Shown: positions 33,458-45,942, counted from the first letter of the stretch. The stretch: DNA of 64,000 nucleotides from Megaustenia siamemsis (GCA_032433765.1 JAVIAB010000124.1:93552845-93616844), one strand, 5' to 3'. Numbers and translations are program-made. The notes: generated by a model not told the origin, from the letters alone.

Positions 33458-33714
33458 AAAAGTAAAGTTCCCCCGTCACGCCAAGTGGCGTATAGGGAAA
33501 TTTGGTGTTAGTGACCCAATATTTTACAGACCTTCAGCACATGATTTTTGGGGTAATGTGGTCGGTATTACGCCCGTGCTGCTTTACTTTCCCAGAAAAA
33601 TATTCGGTACCCATTTAAGGCTGAATGAACCCAGAAGCCGTCGGTTGTGATGAAACCCTACCCCTTGTCCTTTGTAGTCTAGTTCACTAACCACTGAGCT
33701 ATCGCGGCTCCCAT
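33458..33714 (-). mobile_element. SINE-1, full length with a 12-bp target duplication
   Basis: ATGTGTTAAGTA occurs at 33446-33457 and 33715-33726. The 257-bp element reads head (GGGAGCCGCGATAGCTCAG) to tail (CTTTACTTTT) on the minus strand; the B box is altered (GGTTTCATCAC). Confidence 0.95.
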
Positions 33715-33726
33715 ATGTGTTAAGTA

Positions 33727-34094
33727 GAACATAATTTTGACTTTAACGCAGAAAAGTACAATGGAGAGCCGAAATTAATCAAACCCCAAATGTACATTCT
33801 GCAGCGATCGAGAGAACGTGAAATAGTTTCACCGTCTTGGAAACGGAAATCCCATGATTATACCATTAATCATGCAGTTCTTGGCTTTAATTTGTTAGGA
33901 TGCAGGCTCGAACACGCTTAATCACTATTATTAAATATATATTTACCAGCTGTAAATTAATCTGTATTTATTTTTCTTTATTTTTTATCTTATTTTTCTT
34001 TCCGAGGAAACTAATGGAAGGGATTGTTTAAAATATGTGTCCTATTAATAATTTATAGTATATATTATAATCTATGTCAATAGAAGTGAGAAAT
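33727..34094. other. No gene seen
   Basis: AT-rich spacer. Confidence 0.3.
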
Positions 34095-34535
34095 TGAGTT
34101 GATTGTGCTATATAGCGCTAAATCTGACCTATGGAAGTAAATCATGGACAGTAGACAAACATTTGAAAAGACGATTAGAGACCACGGAGATGGGATTTCT
34201 CATAAGAATGTTGAAAGTTTCCTGGACAGCTGAAAAGACCAATGAGGAAATTCTCAAAGAGGCCAACACAAAAAGAAGCTCTTAAGAAACGCCAGAAAGA
34301 AATAATCAACATTTTTCGGGCACATCAATAGAGGAGGAAAATTGTAATACTTGGTTACAACTGGCAAAATAAAAGGAAAGAGAGATCGCGGACGACAAAG
34401 AGAGAAAATACTGGATAGCTTGGTGTCATGGCATGGAAAACAGTCAACAACAGAACTGATACGATACATTGTTGATAGAAAATTGTGGAAGGACATGATC
34501 GCCTACACCAACCGGTATGGCACATGATGATTAAT
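34095..34535 (+). mobile_element. LINE-A 3' end, longer copy
   Basis: Encodes YGSKSWTVDKHLKRRLETTE, MGFLIRMLKVSWTAEKTNEE, then after a frameshift near 34280 GHI-RRGKL-YLVTTGKIKG and GRQREKILDSLVSWHGKQS. Ends ACCGGTATGGCACATGATGA. Confidence 0.85.
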
Positions 34536-34779
34536 AATTTATTTGTAACGACTGCGCTGGGAGTGTGACCTTTATTCTCCAGCCGGATAGAAATACAATT
34601 GAGTGTTCCAGAATTGAGAACAAGCTGTTACTATAGAATAATGTAGTTCTTGGTTGGAATTGTTTACAGAAGTTGGCATCAGTGACCTACCTTTCTGTAC
34701 GCTACACTACGGGCGTGACTGTGATGGCCAAGTTTGATGCATAAAAGTAAAATATCTGAGATATTGTTAATCACTTTAA

Positions 34780-35060
34780 TTCGGAGGCTAAGGCGCGCCT
34801 CCCAGCACCAATGCTGGAAATTGTCAGCGATCCACAGCTGATGGCTTGCGTCAGGATTGGTGAACCAGAACCATCCAGACCCTGCTCCACCTCTCCGTGG
34901 TGCCTCTAGTAACAGACTAACCTGTCTAGTCTGGCCAAGCGAGCAGGGATCGAAGAGGGAAGACAACACGGTACTCAAAAATGTCGTGCTGAAGTCGGAT
35001 GTGTTGGGCCGAAAGGCGCAAATATAACATTGTTACACTGCAAACCACAACACAACGCAG
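34780..35060 (+). repeat. Unclassified interspersed repeat R, longer 5' part
   Basis: Shares GAAGTCGGATGTGTTGGGCC with 15940 and 8240, and TTGCGTCAGGATTGGTGAACC with a diverged stretch at 7990. The 5' start GCGCGCCTCCCAGCACC may be a head. Confidence 0.5.
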
Positions 35061-35274
35061 AGACGTCCACTTAACGTCCTATTAAGGGCGGATAACGAAT
35101 GGGAATTCTACAGTATAATTCATAATTCTAGAATAATTTAGTCATCGGGCGAACGAAAGCAAGCAAGCACTTTAATTCGTGCTATTTCTGTGTGTCAATG
35201 TCGCCTGACGGAATCTTTCTAAGTCAAAACGTCGGTTAGTATTTTCATATATCTATAAAACAGTAGCAATCCAT

Positions 35275-35695
35275 TTTTGACAATAGAAACAAGAAAAAGA
35301 GTTCTTAAATGTTATGTAGAGCCAGTCTTAACATAAGGATGTGAATCATGGGCAATAGGGCAACAGACAAAGAAAACAATTTGAGTCTGTAGATTGAGAA
35401 TACCATGGACAGCTAAGAAGAGTAGTGAAAACGTTCTGAAAGAGGCCAAAGAAAAAAGAGAGCTAATTTCCAATATTAGGAAGAAACAATCATTATTTTT
35501 TGGCCATGTAATGAGAAGAGAACAGCTGGAATATATTGTAACAACTTGGAAAATTGAGGGAAGAAGAGATACCAGACAGCTTCAGAGAATGGTTTGGCAG
35601 AAGGTCAACAACAGAAATGATAAATAACTGTCGTGATCGAAAGTTGTGGAGAGACATGATCACCTACGCCAGCAGGTCCGGTACTTGATGATGAT
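35275..35695 (+). mobile_element. LINE-C 3' portion
   Basis: RKRVLKCYVEPVLT, then [40 protein letters not shown], and the 3' end GTCCGGTACTTGATGATGAT. A frameshift after RRDTRQL. Confidence 0.85.
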
Positions 35696-35824
35696 AAAAC
35701 AGGAACATAGACCTACAATTTAGATGTATTGTATTCCTTCTTACTCTACAAGTGCATATTTCTTATATACTTATAATATATTAATACGTCTTGTTGTATT
35801 ACTTTATAAAGTAAAAAACAAACA

Positions 35825-36035
35825 ACAACAAAAAGTAAAGTACTCCGTCAAGGCAAGTGGCTTATAGGGGATATGGTGTTAGTGACCATAATTTTTATAG
35901 ACCTTCGGCACATGATTTTTAGCTCGTGACGTTTCACTTTCACAGAAAATAATCCGGTACCCATTTAAGGCTGGGTGAACCCGGAAGCCGTCGATCAGGA
36001 TCCAACCCGGACCCTCGTCCTTTGTAGTCTAGTTA
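35825..36035 (-). mobile_element. SINE-1, 5'-truncated
   Basis: Tail AAAAAGTAAAGTACTCCGTC through the B box (GGATCCAACCC reversed) to CCTTTGTAGTCTAGTTAACT; the first 25 or so bases of the head are lost. Confidence 0.8.
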
Positions 36036-36668
36036 ACTATATGTTTATACGTTTTATATATTATTGTCTATTTACATACGGTTTAACTTCGAAACTTAAA
36101 GCTGCTTTAAAAGCAAATTATTCAATTGAAAATAATAGACCGTTTTAAGATTACGGAACTAAAATGTACATGAGCGCTCCAGAAGTAGCTACATCAATGT
36201 AGGTCAGCCTGTACTATGTCGTGCTCCATTTACTTGCAAGCTACAGTCACTGTTACAACCACATGACAAATTAAATGGATTCCCTAATTAGGTAAGTGGA
36301 AATGCCTCGAGGCGTTTCATAAATTAGTTCAAAGAAAACATGAAACCAATTTCGCTGTTAGAAAATTACGCCCGCCCCCCCCCCTTTTTCCCTCGCCCTT
36401 TCTCTGTGTGTGTTAGTGAATATCCGAAAAGGGGGAAAAATAACCAGTATTTTTTTTTACTGACAAAATACAAAAGAATGTGAAAGAAATTGGTTCATCA
36501 CTTTTCAAAATGGTTACTGTAAATGTGTTCATCTTTAGGTTCGTCAGCGCTTGAACGGTGCTTCAATCCCATAAGGAAAAAAAATCATTTGGTTTACATC
36601 ACAGCCAAGTATGCACCACTGTTTTCACATCGTCGTCTGCTGAAAATTTCTTGCCACCATGAGCCCCC
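36036..36668. other. No gene seen
   Basis: Contains CCGCCCCCCCCCC at 36370-36383 and a T run at 36451-36459; no domain-bearing frame. Confidence 0.35.
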
Positions 36669-36954
36669 TTGAGGGCTCCAAAGATATTATAGTCTTGAGG
36701 GCTCCAAAGATATTATAGTCTTGAGGGCTCCAAAGATATTATAGTCTTGAGGGCTCCAAAGATATTATAGTCTTGAGGGCTCCAAAGATATTATAGTCTT
36801 GAGGGCTCCAAAGATATTATAGTCTTGAGGGCTCCAAAGATATTATAGTCTTGAGGGCTCCAAAGATATTATAGTCTTGAGGGCTCCAAAGATATTATAG
36901 TCTTGAGGGCTCCAAAGATATTATAGTCTTGAGGGCTCCAAAGATATTATAGTC
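36669..36954. repeat. 26-bp tandem repeat, 11 perfect copies
   Basis: Unit TTGAGGGCTCCAAAGATATT followed by ATAGTC. 286 bp is exactly 11 units with no differences that I can see. Confidence 0.98.
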
Positions 36955-37029
36955 ACCCGGAGCAAGTTTGTGCGAATACGGTGGGTATGGAAGATAATTA
37001 AAATGCAGATTCGAGATTGTTCCGACCAT

Positions 37030-37265
37030 GTCAAGAAGGCCTCTTTTGACTTTCATCGCTGAGGTTGATGTATTTTGGGGTGTTTTGTTTTTGTGTTGGC
37101 TTTTCCAGTTGTTATGCTTCCTAGTGTTTCTAATATTCCATCAATCTATCTTTTCTTCTGTGGTTGACCCTCTACCTAGGGTTCTTATAGGGCTTATTGA
37201 AGACTCATTGTGTTGTATTTTGATCATTCCTTCTTATCACGCGGTATACCAATTTATTTCTTCTT
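37030..37265 (-). mobile_element. LINE-G fragment
   Basis: Matches 16690-16860 (GTGTTGGCTTTTCC, TTTCTAATATTCCAT, TTCTTATCACGCGG). It stops short of the rest of LINE-G. Confidence 0.6.
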
Positions 37266-37419
37266 AAAGGAGGAAAAGAAGCAGAAAAGGGGGTGGGCGG
37301 GGGGGGGACAAGAAAGGGCAGATTTTCTGTCACTCCACAGTATAATATATAATTAGTATTATACAATAGTTAACAGTAAGCAATATCAATGCTAATAGTA
37401 AGACAAACAGATGTTAGTA

Positions 37420-37572
37420 AAAGTAAAGAGCCTGGTCACACCAAGTGGCGTATAGGGAATATGGTGTTAGTGGCTATAATTTTTACAGACCTTCGGCACA
37501 TAATTTTTGGAGTAAAGTGGTCAGTATTACGCCCGTGCCACTTTATTTTCCCAGAAACAAATCTGAAACCTA
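37420..37572 (-). mobile_element. SINE-1, tail half
   Basis: AAAAGTAAAGAGCC, CACCAAGTGGCGTATAGGG through CCCAGAAACAAATCTG; the head has been cut off where a LINE-E tail starts. Confidence 0.75.
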
Positions 37573-38065
37573 TTTCTATCTATTGACCTGTCGAGCCGTA
37601 GCCGGCCCATAGAGAGTAGACCCAGATACTCCTTCTCTTATCTAAATTTATATTTTAGCAGTTTTCAAACCTTGTAAAGATCTTTTTATCAAATCTCGCC
37701 ATTTGTCTCTGTTCTGTGCCAGCAGCTCTATCTCATTGAGGGAGCTGATTCCTGCTGCACTTGCCTCTCTCATCAATGTTCTTCTGAGTGTCTCTCTGGG
37801 TCTTCCTCTTTTCCTCTTACCTATTGTTTCCAACATGAGGGCTTGCTTTGCTATTCGGCTATTATCTCTTCTCAGCACATGTACAACATATGACCATCGT
37901 CTTTTCTTGATTACTGAAGATATTAGTGGTCGATTGGCGATTTCTCTGATTTCTTCGTTTGTTTTTAATTCGTTTCACGCGATACCAAGTATTTTCCTTA
38001 CACATTTTCTATTCTCTTTGCTTCCCTCTATTTCTTCGTCCCTCAATTTTAACAGTTGTTAGAAT
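37573..38065 (-). mobile_element. LINE-E 3' end with open tail frame
   Basis: The minus strand reads LRRDNSRIAKQALMLETIGK, RKRGRPRETLRRTLMREASA and LLAQNRDKWRDLIKRSLQGL without interruption, ending in GTCAATAGATAGAAATAGG (a TAGA-type tail). Upstream frames are broken but keep KTNEEIREIANRPLISS. Confidence 0.8.
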
Positions 38066-38089
38066 ATATTCTAGTTGTTCTCTTCTCAA

Positions 38090-38400
38090 CTTCTCATTCT
38101 TCTTTTCTCTTTTCACTGATACCTAAAAGATGTCGTGGTTATATCATTTGTCGTTCTTGAGCTGCTCGAACTGTCTGAATTAGTGATTTTCCTTTGTTGT
38201 TACATGTCTCTGTCACTGCATCTATCCATCTTCTTTTGGGTCTTCCACTTGGTCTTTTTCCATGCATTCTCGAGAAGAACGCCCTCGATGGTGATTGGTA
38301 AGGGTTCATTCTGACCAGGTGGCCAAACCATTTAAGTTGTTGTTGTTCTAGTTTTCTTTGTGTTGTTGTAGTTTTCTCGCTTTCATTTTGCATTTTTCAT
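38090..38400 (-). mobile_element. LINE-F 3' end
   Basis: RKLEQQQLKWFGHLVRMNPY, then SRAFFSRMHGKRPSGRPKRR and ETCNNKGKSLIQTVRAAQER, open over 84 codons on minus. Closely related to 19259-19630. Confidence 0.8.
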
Positions 38401-38591
38401 TCGTGCTTGTAATAGGACAATGGATTGTAATTAAAGCAAACTGTAAGAATAAATCACAAATAAATCCGTTCGAAATAACACAAGAACGCTTGAATTTCTT
38501 TTACTACGGGCATTGACATTCACTTATAACTTAAATTTGACTCCCATCGAAAATTGCATCGTGTTGTCACACACTGGAAGTCCCGTCCGGA

Positions 38592-38872
38592 AGTCTTCTC
38601 ATTACATGGCCAAAAAATGATGATTGTTTCTTCCTAATATTGGAAATTAGCTCTCTTTTTGCTTTGACTTCTTTTAGAACATTTTCATTACTCTTCTTAG
38701 CTGTTCATTGTATTCTCAATATTCTTCTGTAAAACCACATTTCTACAGACTCCAGAGATTTTCTTGTATGTTGTCCTATTGTCTATGATTCACATTAATA
38801 TATTAAGTCTGGCTCTATATAACATTTAAGAACTCTTTTTCTTGTTTCTATTGTCAAAAATGGATTGCATAG
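38592..38872 (-). mobile_element. LINE-C middle segment
   Basis: Reverse strand: TRKRVLKCYIEPDL-like start, MWFYRRILRI, then NVLKEVKAKRELISNIRKKQ; the 3' tail is missing. Confidence 0.75.
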
Positions 38873-38879
38873 TATCTTC

Positions 38880-39010
38880 CTCATTTAATTTTGTGTTAGT
38901 GCCCATAATTTTTACAGACCTTCGGCACATAATTTTTGGAGTAATGTGGTCAGTATTATGTGCCACTTTATTTTCCCAGAAACAAATCTGGAACCTATTT
39001 AAGACTGGGA
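38880..39010 (-). mobile_element. SINE-1, middle fragment
   Basis: GTGTTAGTGCCCATAATTTT through CAGAAACAAATCTGGAACC; most similar to the copy at 37420, including the AACAAATCTG variant. Confidence 0.75.
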
Positions 39011-39771
39011 AATAGATGAAATCTCTACGTTAATTCCTGACAAATTATATATCTTTTTTTTTACTTATTATTATCTATCACTGATTATACGACGATAATT
39101 TGTCTTTTCTTAAAGAAAAAATAGTCACAAAGGTTACACCTTTACAATACCTAATGGCGCAACATTTTAAGTGTGAAGAATACATATAGAATAGATATAG
39201 AGTAGATATAGAGGTGGCGGGTGGATTTTTCAAAATTTCATTTCCTCGCTTAATCCTGAGCGGGAGCCTTTTTTTTTTTGTTTTAAACAAGTTGTATCAA
39301 CTGGAGAATGTACTCCAGAAAATAAATCACGTGACTCTATTTCATAAAATGTGCATGCTACGTCTACGCTGCATGCATTCTTTGGATAACATTTTTTTTT
39401 GTTACAATCGTGTCACAAAGATCATGTATATTGTAGCAAAATGGTAAAAAAAACACAGCGTGAAAAAATTGTGGGTTAAAAATGGGAAAAACCCACTCTG
39501 GTGTTAAGTGCTCTGGGATAAATCCACACGCAGGCCAGCTAAATGTAGTGCAATGAAAGCAGCAACTGATAATTCGTGTGGCAAGTATAGGCCAGATTGC
39601 CCTATTGTGCAATCCGAAAATCAACAAAAGCGTTTCTTGCACTCAGGAAAGCTATTCGCTGTTGCCTAGCACCGTCAATTACACCACACTCAACGTAATC
39701 ATTGCGTGCTCAACCTCTGTCTGAATTTAATGTCGGCTGATGGTTCGGTTGCTCACTAGTTATGCATGCAT
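39011..39771. other. No gene seen
   Basis: AT-rich with T runs at 39052-39061, 39270-39279 and 39391-39400. No recognised domain. Confidence 0.35.
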
Positions 39772-39955
39772 TTTATATCTATCTATTGACCTTTCGAGCA
39801 GTAGTCGACCCATATGGCATAGACCCAGATACTCTTTCTCTTATCTAAATTTGTATTCTATCAGTTTTCAATCTTTGTAAAGATCTTTTATCAAATCTCG
39901 TCAGATATCTCTGTTCTGTGCAAGCAACTCTATCTCGTTGAGGGCGTTGATTATG
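39772..39955 (-). mobile_element. LINE-E 3' end fragment
   Basis: TTATATCTATCTATTGACCTTT through CAACTCTATCTCGTTGAGGG; same span as the insertion at 10819. Confidence 0.8.
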
Positions 39956-39984
39956 CATTTTACTAGTATCTTTTTTTTCGTTAA

Positions 39985-40290
39985 CCAGCATTGACCTCTG
40001 ACGAAGTTCCTAGAGACTAGGAACTAAATTTTGCGTGTTAATCCATTTTTTCCCTGGCAGCCGTGTGCACAGGGGTTCCTCGTCGTATAGGCAGATAACT
40101 CCGTCTTCGGAGGTACTCATATAATTTTCCGTCGATGAGTAATTGACGTTTCAAGCCGGGCCTCGCTGCTGAGACCAGGGGTGGTTGCTGCAGAAAGAAA
40201 TCATAAATAAAAATCCCAACTGGTGCAGCCAGAATTTGAACCCACAACCTCTCTGTCTCGAGGCCGGCGTCTTGCTCCAAGACCAACCAC
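39985..40290 (-). mobile_element. SINE-2, longest copy
   Basis: The reverse strand has a head GGTTGGTCTTGGAGCAAGAC, a B box GTGGGTTCAAATTC, GTACCTCCGAAGACGGAGTT and GTGCACACGGCTGCCAGGG, and ends near CTTCGTCAGAGGTCAATGC. A C run (40288-40304) abuts the head. Confidence 0.75.
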
Positions 40291-40774
40291 CCCCCCCCCC
40301 CCCCATTGCTAGCATTTAAATAGCCTCTATTAGTCCGAAATTGACCAACTTTACTCTGCAGTTATAAAAGTGGCGTATCAAACTATCTCTAACGCTCTCT
40401 CCAAAGCCAAAAGATATGTTTTGATATTTATTATTTGATTCATTTCATTTCCTATGTCTGTAATTGATACTCTCATTGTCTTCATCTTCTGTGTACACCT
40501 CTCGACGTCAATATTAACTAGTTCGAAGAAAGCATTCATCGGTTCAAGACTGACCACGTCACCATACACCTTGTCCCGATATGGTACTGGTGATGACAAG
40601 AGTCACAAAAGTCTCCTCTGTTCATCATATGTTCGACATGATTGTATCAGATGTTCAGGAGACATTTTTCATGTTCCACAGTCACATTCAACAGGGGTTC
40701 ATATCCTGAAGTTGTTGAACAGATGGTACCTCAATCTGTTATGACCTGGGAGTCATATGAGGAAGAGGTATGTA
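40291..40774. other. No gene seen
   Basis: Both strands have a frame of 70-96 codons here without recognisable character. Confidence 0.3.
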
Positions 40775-40925
40775 TTACAGCACTCAGAAAAAAATGACAA
40801 ATAAACAACAACAGAAAAAAAAGAACAACATATGGTCCGAAACAGGATCGAACCCGTACTCCCCGGCAATGCGCCTTGCCACAAGAAGGCGAACGCTAGG
40901 TAACACTACCACTCAGCTAACCAAA
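40775..40925 (-). mobile_element. SINE-4 copy
   Basis: Reverse: GGTTAGCTGAGTGGTAGTGT (A box), GGGTTCGATCCTG (B box), then GGACCATATG and an AAC/T-rich tail. Same layout as 12780-12935. Confidence 0.75.
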
Positions 40926-40965
40926 AAATTAGCTATCGTAGACAATGTCTTTCGCGTAGGTATTC

Positions 40966-42429
40966 TCATGACTATAGCATAGGTTTCTCGTGACTATAAC
41001 AGGTTCTCATGACTATAACATAGGATTTTCATGACTATACATAGGTTCTCATGACTATAACATAGGGTTCTCATGACTATAGTATAGGTTTCTCATGACT
41101 ATAACATAGGGTTCTCATGACTATAACATAGGGTTCTCATGACTATAGCATAGGGTTCTCATGACTATAACATAGGTTATCACGACTATTGCATAGGGTT
41201 CTCATGACTATAACATAGGGTTCTCATGACTATAACAAGGGTTCTCATGACTATAACATAGGGTTCTCATGACTATAACATAGGGTTCTCATGGCTATAG
41301 CATAGGGTTCTCATGACTATAACATAGGGTTTTCATGACTATAGCATAGGGTTCTCATGACTATAACATAGGGTTCTCATGGCTATAGCATAGGGTTCTC
41401 ATGACTATAACATAGGGTTTTCATGACTATAGCATAGGGTTTTCATGACTATAACATAGGGTTCTCATGACTATAACATAGGGTTCTCATGACTATAACA
41501 TAGGGTTTTCATTATTATAACATAGGGTTCTCATGACTATAACATAGGGCTATCATGACTATAACATAGGGCTCTCATGACTATAGCATAGGGTTTTCAT
41601 GATTATAATATAGGGTTCTCGTGACTATAACACAGGGTTTTCATGACTATAACATAGGGTTTTCATGACTATAACATAGGGCTCTCATGACTATAACATA
41701 GGGCTCTCATGACTATAACATAGGGCTCTCATGACTATAACACAGGCTCTCATGACTATAACATAGGGTTCTCATGACTATAATATAGGGCTCTCATGAC
41801 TATAACACAGGGCTCTCATGACTATAACATAGGGCTCTCATGACTATAATATAGGGCTCTCACGACTATAACACAGGGCTCTCATGACTATAACATAGGG
41901 CTCTCATGACTATAACATAGGGCTCTCATGACTATAACATAGGGTTCTCATGACTATAACATAGGGCTCTCATGACTATAACACAGGGCTCTCATGACTA
42001 TAACATAGGGTTCTCATGACTATAACACAGGGACTCTCATGACTATAACATAGGGCTCTCATGACTATAACATAGGGCTCTCATGACTATAACACAGGGC
42101 TCTCATGACTATAACATAGGGCTCTCATGACTATAATATAGTGCTCTCATGACTATAACATAGGGCTCTCATGACTATAACATAGGGCTCTCATGACTAT
42201 AACATAGGGCTCTCATGACTATAACATAGGGCTCTCATGACTATAACATAGGGCTCTCATGACTATAACATAGGGCTCTCATGACTATAATATAGGGCTC
42301 TCATGACTATAACATAGGGCTCTCATGACTATAATATAGGGCTCTCATGACTATAACATAGGGCTCTCATGACTATAATATAGGGCTCTCATGACTATAA
42401 TATAGGGCTCTCATGACTATAATATAGGG
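40966..42429. repeat. 22-bp minisatellite, about 66 copies
   Basis: Unit CATGACTATAACATAGGGYTCT. The left half is mostly GGGTTCT and more variable (indels, GTTTTC), the right half mostly GGGCTCT and homogeneous. Confidence 0.97.
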
Positions 42430-42699
42430 CTGAATACATTGTTATGGCCTGTTCGGAGTCTAAAAGTTGTCGCATGTTCTTTTCTGTTCAGCTGGTGGTA
42501 GGCATCATTTTTATGGTAGCCATGGTGATACTCTCGTTGTATTTGCCAGCAACGTTATCTCGTGAGATGTTTAATCTGTTTGGGACACTTGTGTGTTCAG
42601 GTTAGAACACTATTCAACAGGTGTTACAAAACTGTACCAACGTAACACATCTAAATGCCGATCAATAGATATCGAGGAAGAAGCAACGGTTTCCAGAAA

Positions 42700-43137
42700 A
42701 GAAATATCTTGGAAGGAGTGACCAAATCGCAAGGAACAAAGAATAAAGGAATGACCAAATGGTCAGGAAAAAGAAGGAAGGATTGACCAAATGGTTAGGA
42801 AAAAGGAATGAAGGATTGACGAAATGGTTAGGAAAAAAAACAGGAAGGATTGATCAAATGGTTAGGAAAAAGGAAGGAAGAATTGACGAAATGGTTAGGA
42901 AAAAAAGGAGGAAGGATTGACCAATTGGTTAGGAAAAAGGAAGGAAGGATTGACGAAATGGTTAGGGAAAAAAGCAGGAAGGATTGACCAAATGATTAGG
43001 AAAAAGGAAGGAAGAATTGACGAAATGGTTAGGAAAAAAAGCAGGAAGGATTGACCAAATGGTTAGGAAAAAGGAAGGAAGCATTGACGAAATGGTTAGG
43101 AAAAAAAGCAGGAAGGATTGACCAAATGGTTAGGTAC
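42700..43137. repeat. 67-bp two-part tandem repeat
   Basis: ATTGACCAAATGGTTAGGAA and ATTGACGAAATGGTTAGGAA half-units alternate, giving a period of about 67 bp (about 5.5 copies), purine-rich on plus. Confidence 0.9.
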
Positions 43138-44149
43138 AAAGAAATAAATTAAAAGGTCAAAGGGTTTGTAATTGTAATAAATATAATAATACTAAATAAT
43201 AAATCGTTTTTACACAACGCATGAGGACAGATACATTGAAATATTAACTTCAGGCCCGAAATAAGTCCTGTAATTAGGACCACATTTTGGTATTTGTATG
43301 TGACAAAAAGAAATAAGTAAAATATATATTTTTTTTAATGGGGACAGATGCTAGAATATATACACACAAACACAAAGAGCGTTGAACTTATCCATGAACG
43401 ATAATTATTTGTGCAAAGTGGGCGCAGCACTCGTTTTGGGGGTTAAATATAGATGAATACCATTATAGTTATGGCTTCTTCAACGACTTGTAGTAATGTG
43501 CATTTATTGCTAGTATCAGAAAACATATTAAGAATAAGAAAAATGTGCTGCTTTCTACATATATTTATATGTTTAAAAATTGTAATATGCATACATTTGT
43601 AGCGGTGGTGGAAACAACGTTAATAATTATAACAAAATAGAAATTGAAGCGCCAAAGCCCACGATAATACTTTCCTTTACACTTACTGACACGACTCGAA
43701 GACAAAGTTGGTATTCCATCCAAATGTTTATTTCCACATCTCTCTATTTACACTTCACAAAAACTCACATTGTTAAATATGTTTCTTCCATTTAAAAGTC
43801 TCTCACTTCACAGAAATACTTAATATGAATCTATAAGAGTCTATATCGTAGGTGGTTGTTTTTATAGTGTCTGAGGCACTCGCCGATGTTTTTTATGCTT
43901 TCTAGGTACCATAACATAATCAGCACAACGCCTTTGACTATCAAAAGTCACGTATACGATATATTCTTGTCTTCGTATTCTCGTATCTTCTACTCGTATT
44001 CGTCTTCTCAAGATTTCTATATAAAAAAGGGTAATCTTTGTTTCTTTTTCAGATTCAAAGTATTACATCACAAATTGATGAGTTACATTTTTTATATGAA
44101 TCTATGTTGAATTAGGACGATAATATATATATACATACATATATATAAT
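43138..44149. other. No gene seen
   Basis: AT-rich; a (TA)n-like run at 44126-44152. No domain-bearing frame. Confidence 0.35.
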
Positions 44150-44620
44150 ATCTATTTTTGGCAACGGAAATAAGAAAAAGAGTTCTTAAATATTATGTAG
44201 TACCAATGTTAACATATGGATGTGAATCATGGACAATAGGACAACACACTACAAAATCAATGGAGGCTGCAGAAATGTGGTTTTACAGAAGAGTATTGAG
44301 AAAACCATGGACAATTAAGAAGATTAATGAAAGTGTTCTGAAAGTTGCCAAAACAAAAAGGGAGCTAATTTTTAATATTAGGAAGAAACAGTCATCATTT
44401 TTGGCTATGCAATGAGAATGAAACAGCTGGAACATACTGTAAAAACTTGAAAAAACTGAAAGACGAAGAGATAGAGGGAAGCAAAGAGAAAAGATACCAG
44501 ACAGCTTAAGAGAATGGCTAGGCAGAAGGTCAACAACAGAAATGATAAATAACTGTCAAAATCGATAGTTGTGGATAGACATGATCACCTACGCCAGCAG
44601 GCTTGGTTCTTGATGATGAA
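44150..44620 (+). mobile_element. LINE-C 3' portion, longest copy
   Basis: Encodes TEIRKRVLKYYVVPMLTYGC, ESWTIGQHTTKSMEAAEMWF, RKPWTIKKINESVLKVAKTK, then frameshifts before the LREWLGRRSTTEMINN tail and the CTTGATGATGA end. Confidence 0.85.
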
Positions 44621-44994
44621 AATTATAAATATATAAATATATAGTCTTCCCCAGGTTGCCACGAGAATTGTCAACAAAAATTACACAACACAGTATCTAC
44701 TGGCAGCGCCACCACAGCCTAATTGTAACTACAATAGCGACAGAGGCGACTTAAAAACAAAGGCACCCGTACGTCTGGGTTTCTTTTTGACAAAGTGTAC
44801 GTCTCTCTGGTGTCTCTGAGACAACTTACTCGGAACCTTCTCTGTATTCTCCCCGAGCGCATCAAATCCTTCTTTAGTAGCAAGTCCGGCCAAGCTTGGA
44901 TTGTTCGTCAGCTTTGATAACAATATTCTCGTGTGTTGGCCTGGCGCAATTATGATACGTCAATTCATATGAATGAAAGAAATTGTTATCACAC
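44621..44994. other. Unassigned
   Basis: The minus strand has a 64-codon frame (LTNNPSLAGLATKEGFDALG) that I do not recognise; the base composition is richer in GC than the surroundings, so an old LTR or gene relic is possible. Confidence 0.3.
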
Positions 44995-45006
44995 TTTTAA
45001 AGGAAC

Positions 45007-45942
45007 AAGCATTTGAAATAAGAACAGGAGTAAGGCAAGGATGCCTTCTATCCCCATTTCTCTTTCTACTGGCCATAGATTGGATTATGAAAATAACTCA
45101 AAACAACAGAAATGGGACCCAGTGGTCACTGACCAAACAACTTGATGATTTAGACTTTGCTGATGACATAGCTCTCCTATCACACAGCCATCAACAGATG
45201 CAGGATAAAATGAGCATAATTGATCAGAGATCACAACAGCTAGGACTAAAGATCAATAGTGATAAGACCAACATTATGAGAATAAATGCAGTTGGCAATA
45301 ACCAAATAAAACTAGGAGAAATACCTCTACTAGACGTACAATCTTACATATATCTGGGCAGTAATATAAAGAGGGAGGAACAGAAAATGATACCAAAATA
45401 AGGATATCAAAAGCAAGAGGAGCTTTCATTGCACTGGGAAACATATGGAAATCCAAAGAAATTAGGTTAAATACAAAAATAAAAATTTTCAACTCAAATG
45501 TTAAGTCGGTCCTATTATATGGTTGTGAAACATGGAGAATAACAAAATTGACAATCACGAAGGTACAGACTTTCATTAATGGATGCTTACGCAGAATAAA
45601 GGGATGGAAATGGCAGGACAAAGTCACTAACGTGGAATTATGGAAATGTACCGGTCAAATACCAGTGGATAAAGAGACACGGCGAAGACGATGGCGATGG
45701 ATAGGACACACACTACGGTAGCCAACTGAGAGTATTACACAACAGGCCCTTTTTTGGAATCCCCAGGGGAAAAAGACAGAGAGGAAGACCAAGGAATTCT
45801 TGGAGAAGACAGATAGAGGCAGAGATGAAGATGATGGGGAAGACATGGAATGATCTTAAAAGAATTGCAAAAAACAGAACGACTTGGAAAGTATTTGTTG
45901 AAGACCTATGCTCCAGTGGGAGCTAATAGGTAGAAGAAGAAG
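45007..45942 (+). mobile_element. LINE-B, longest copy, with RT catalytic motif and 12-bp target duplication
   Basis: TTTTAAAGGAAC occurs at 44995-45006 and 45943-45954. The insert begins within RT: IRTGVRQGCLLSPFLFLLAI, then DDLDFADDIALLSHSHQQMQ (FADD is the catalytic YxDD-type motif), QLGLKINSDKTNIMRINAVG and YIYLGSNI. A short deletion then shifts the frame; the rest ([53 protein letters not shown]) is readable with one stop. Ends GGTAGAAGAAGAAG. The endonuclease and N-terminal RT are missing (5' truncation). Confidence 0.95.

Noticed and set aside
40378..40744. Frames of 73 and 96 codons on opposite strands
   Set aside because: No domain, low-complexity coding pattern and SINE neighbours; treated as chance.
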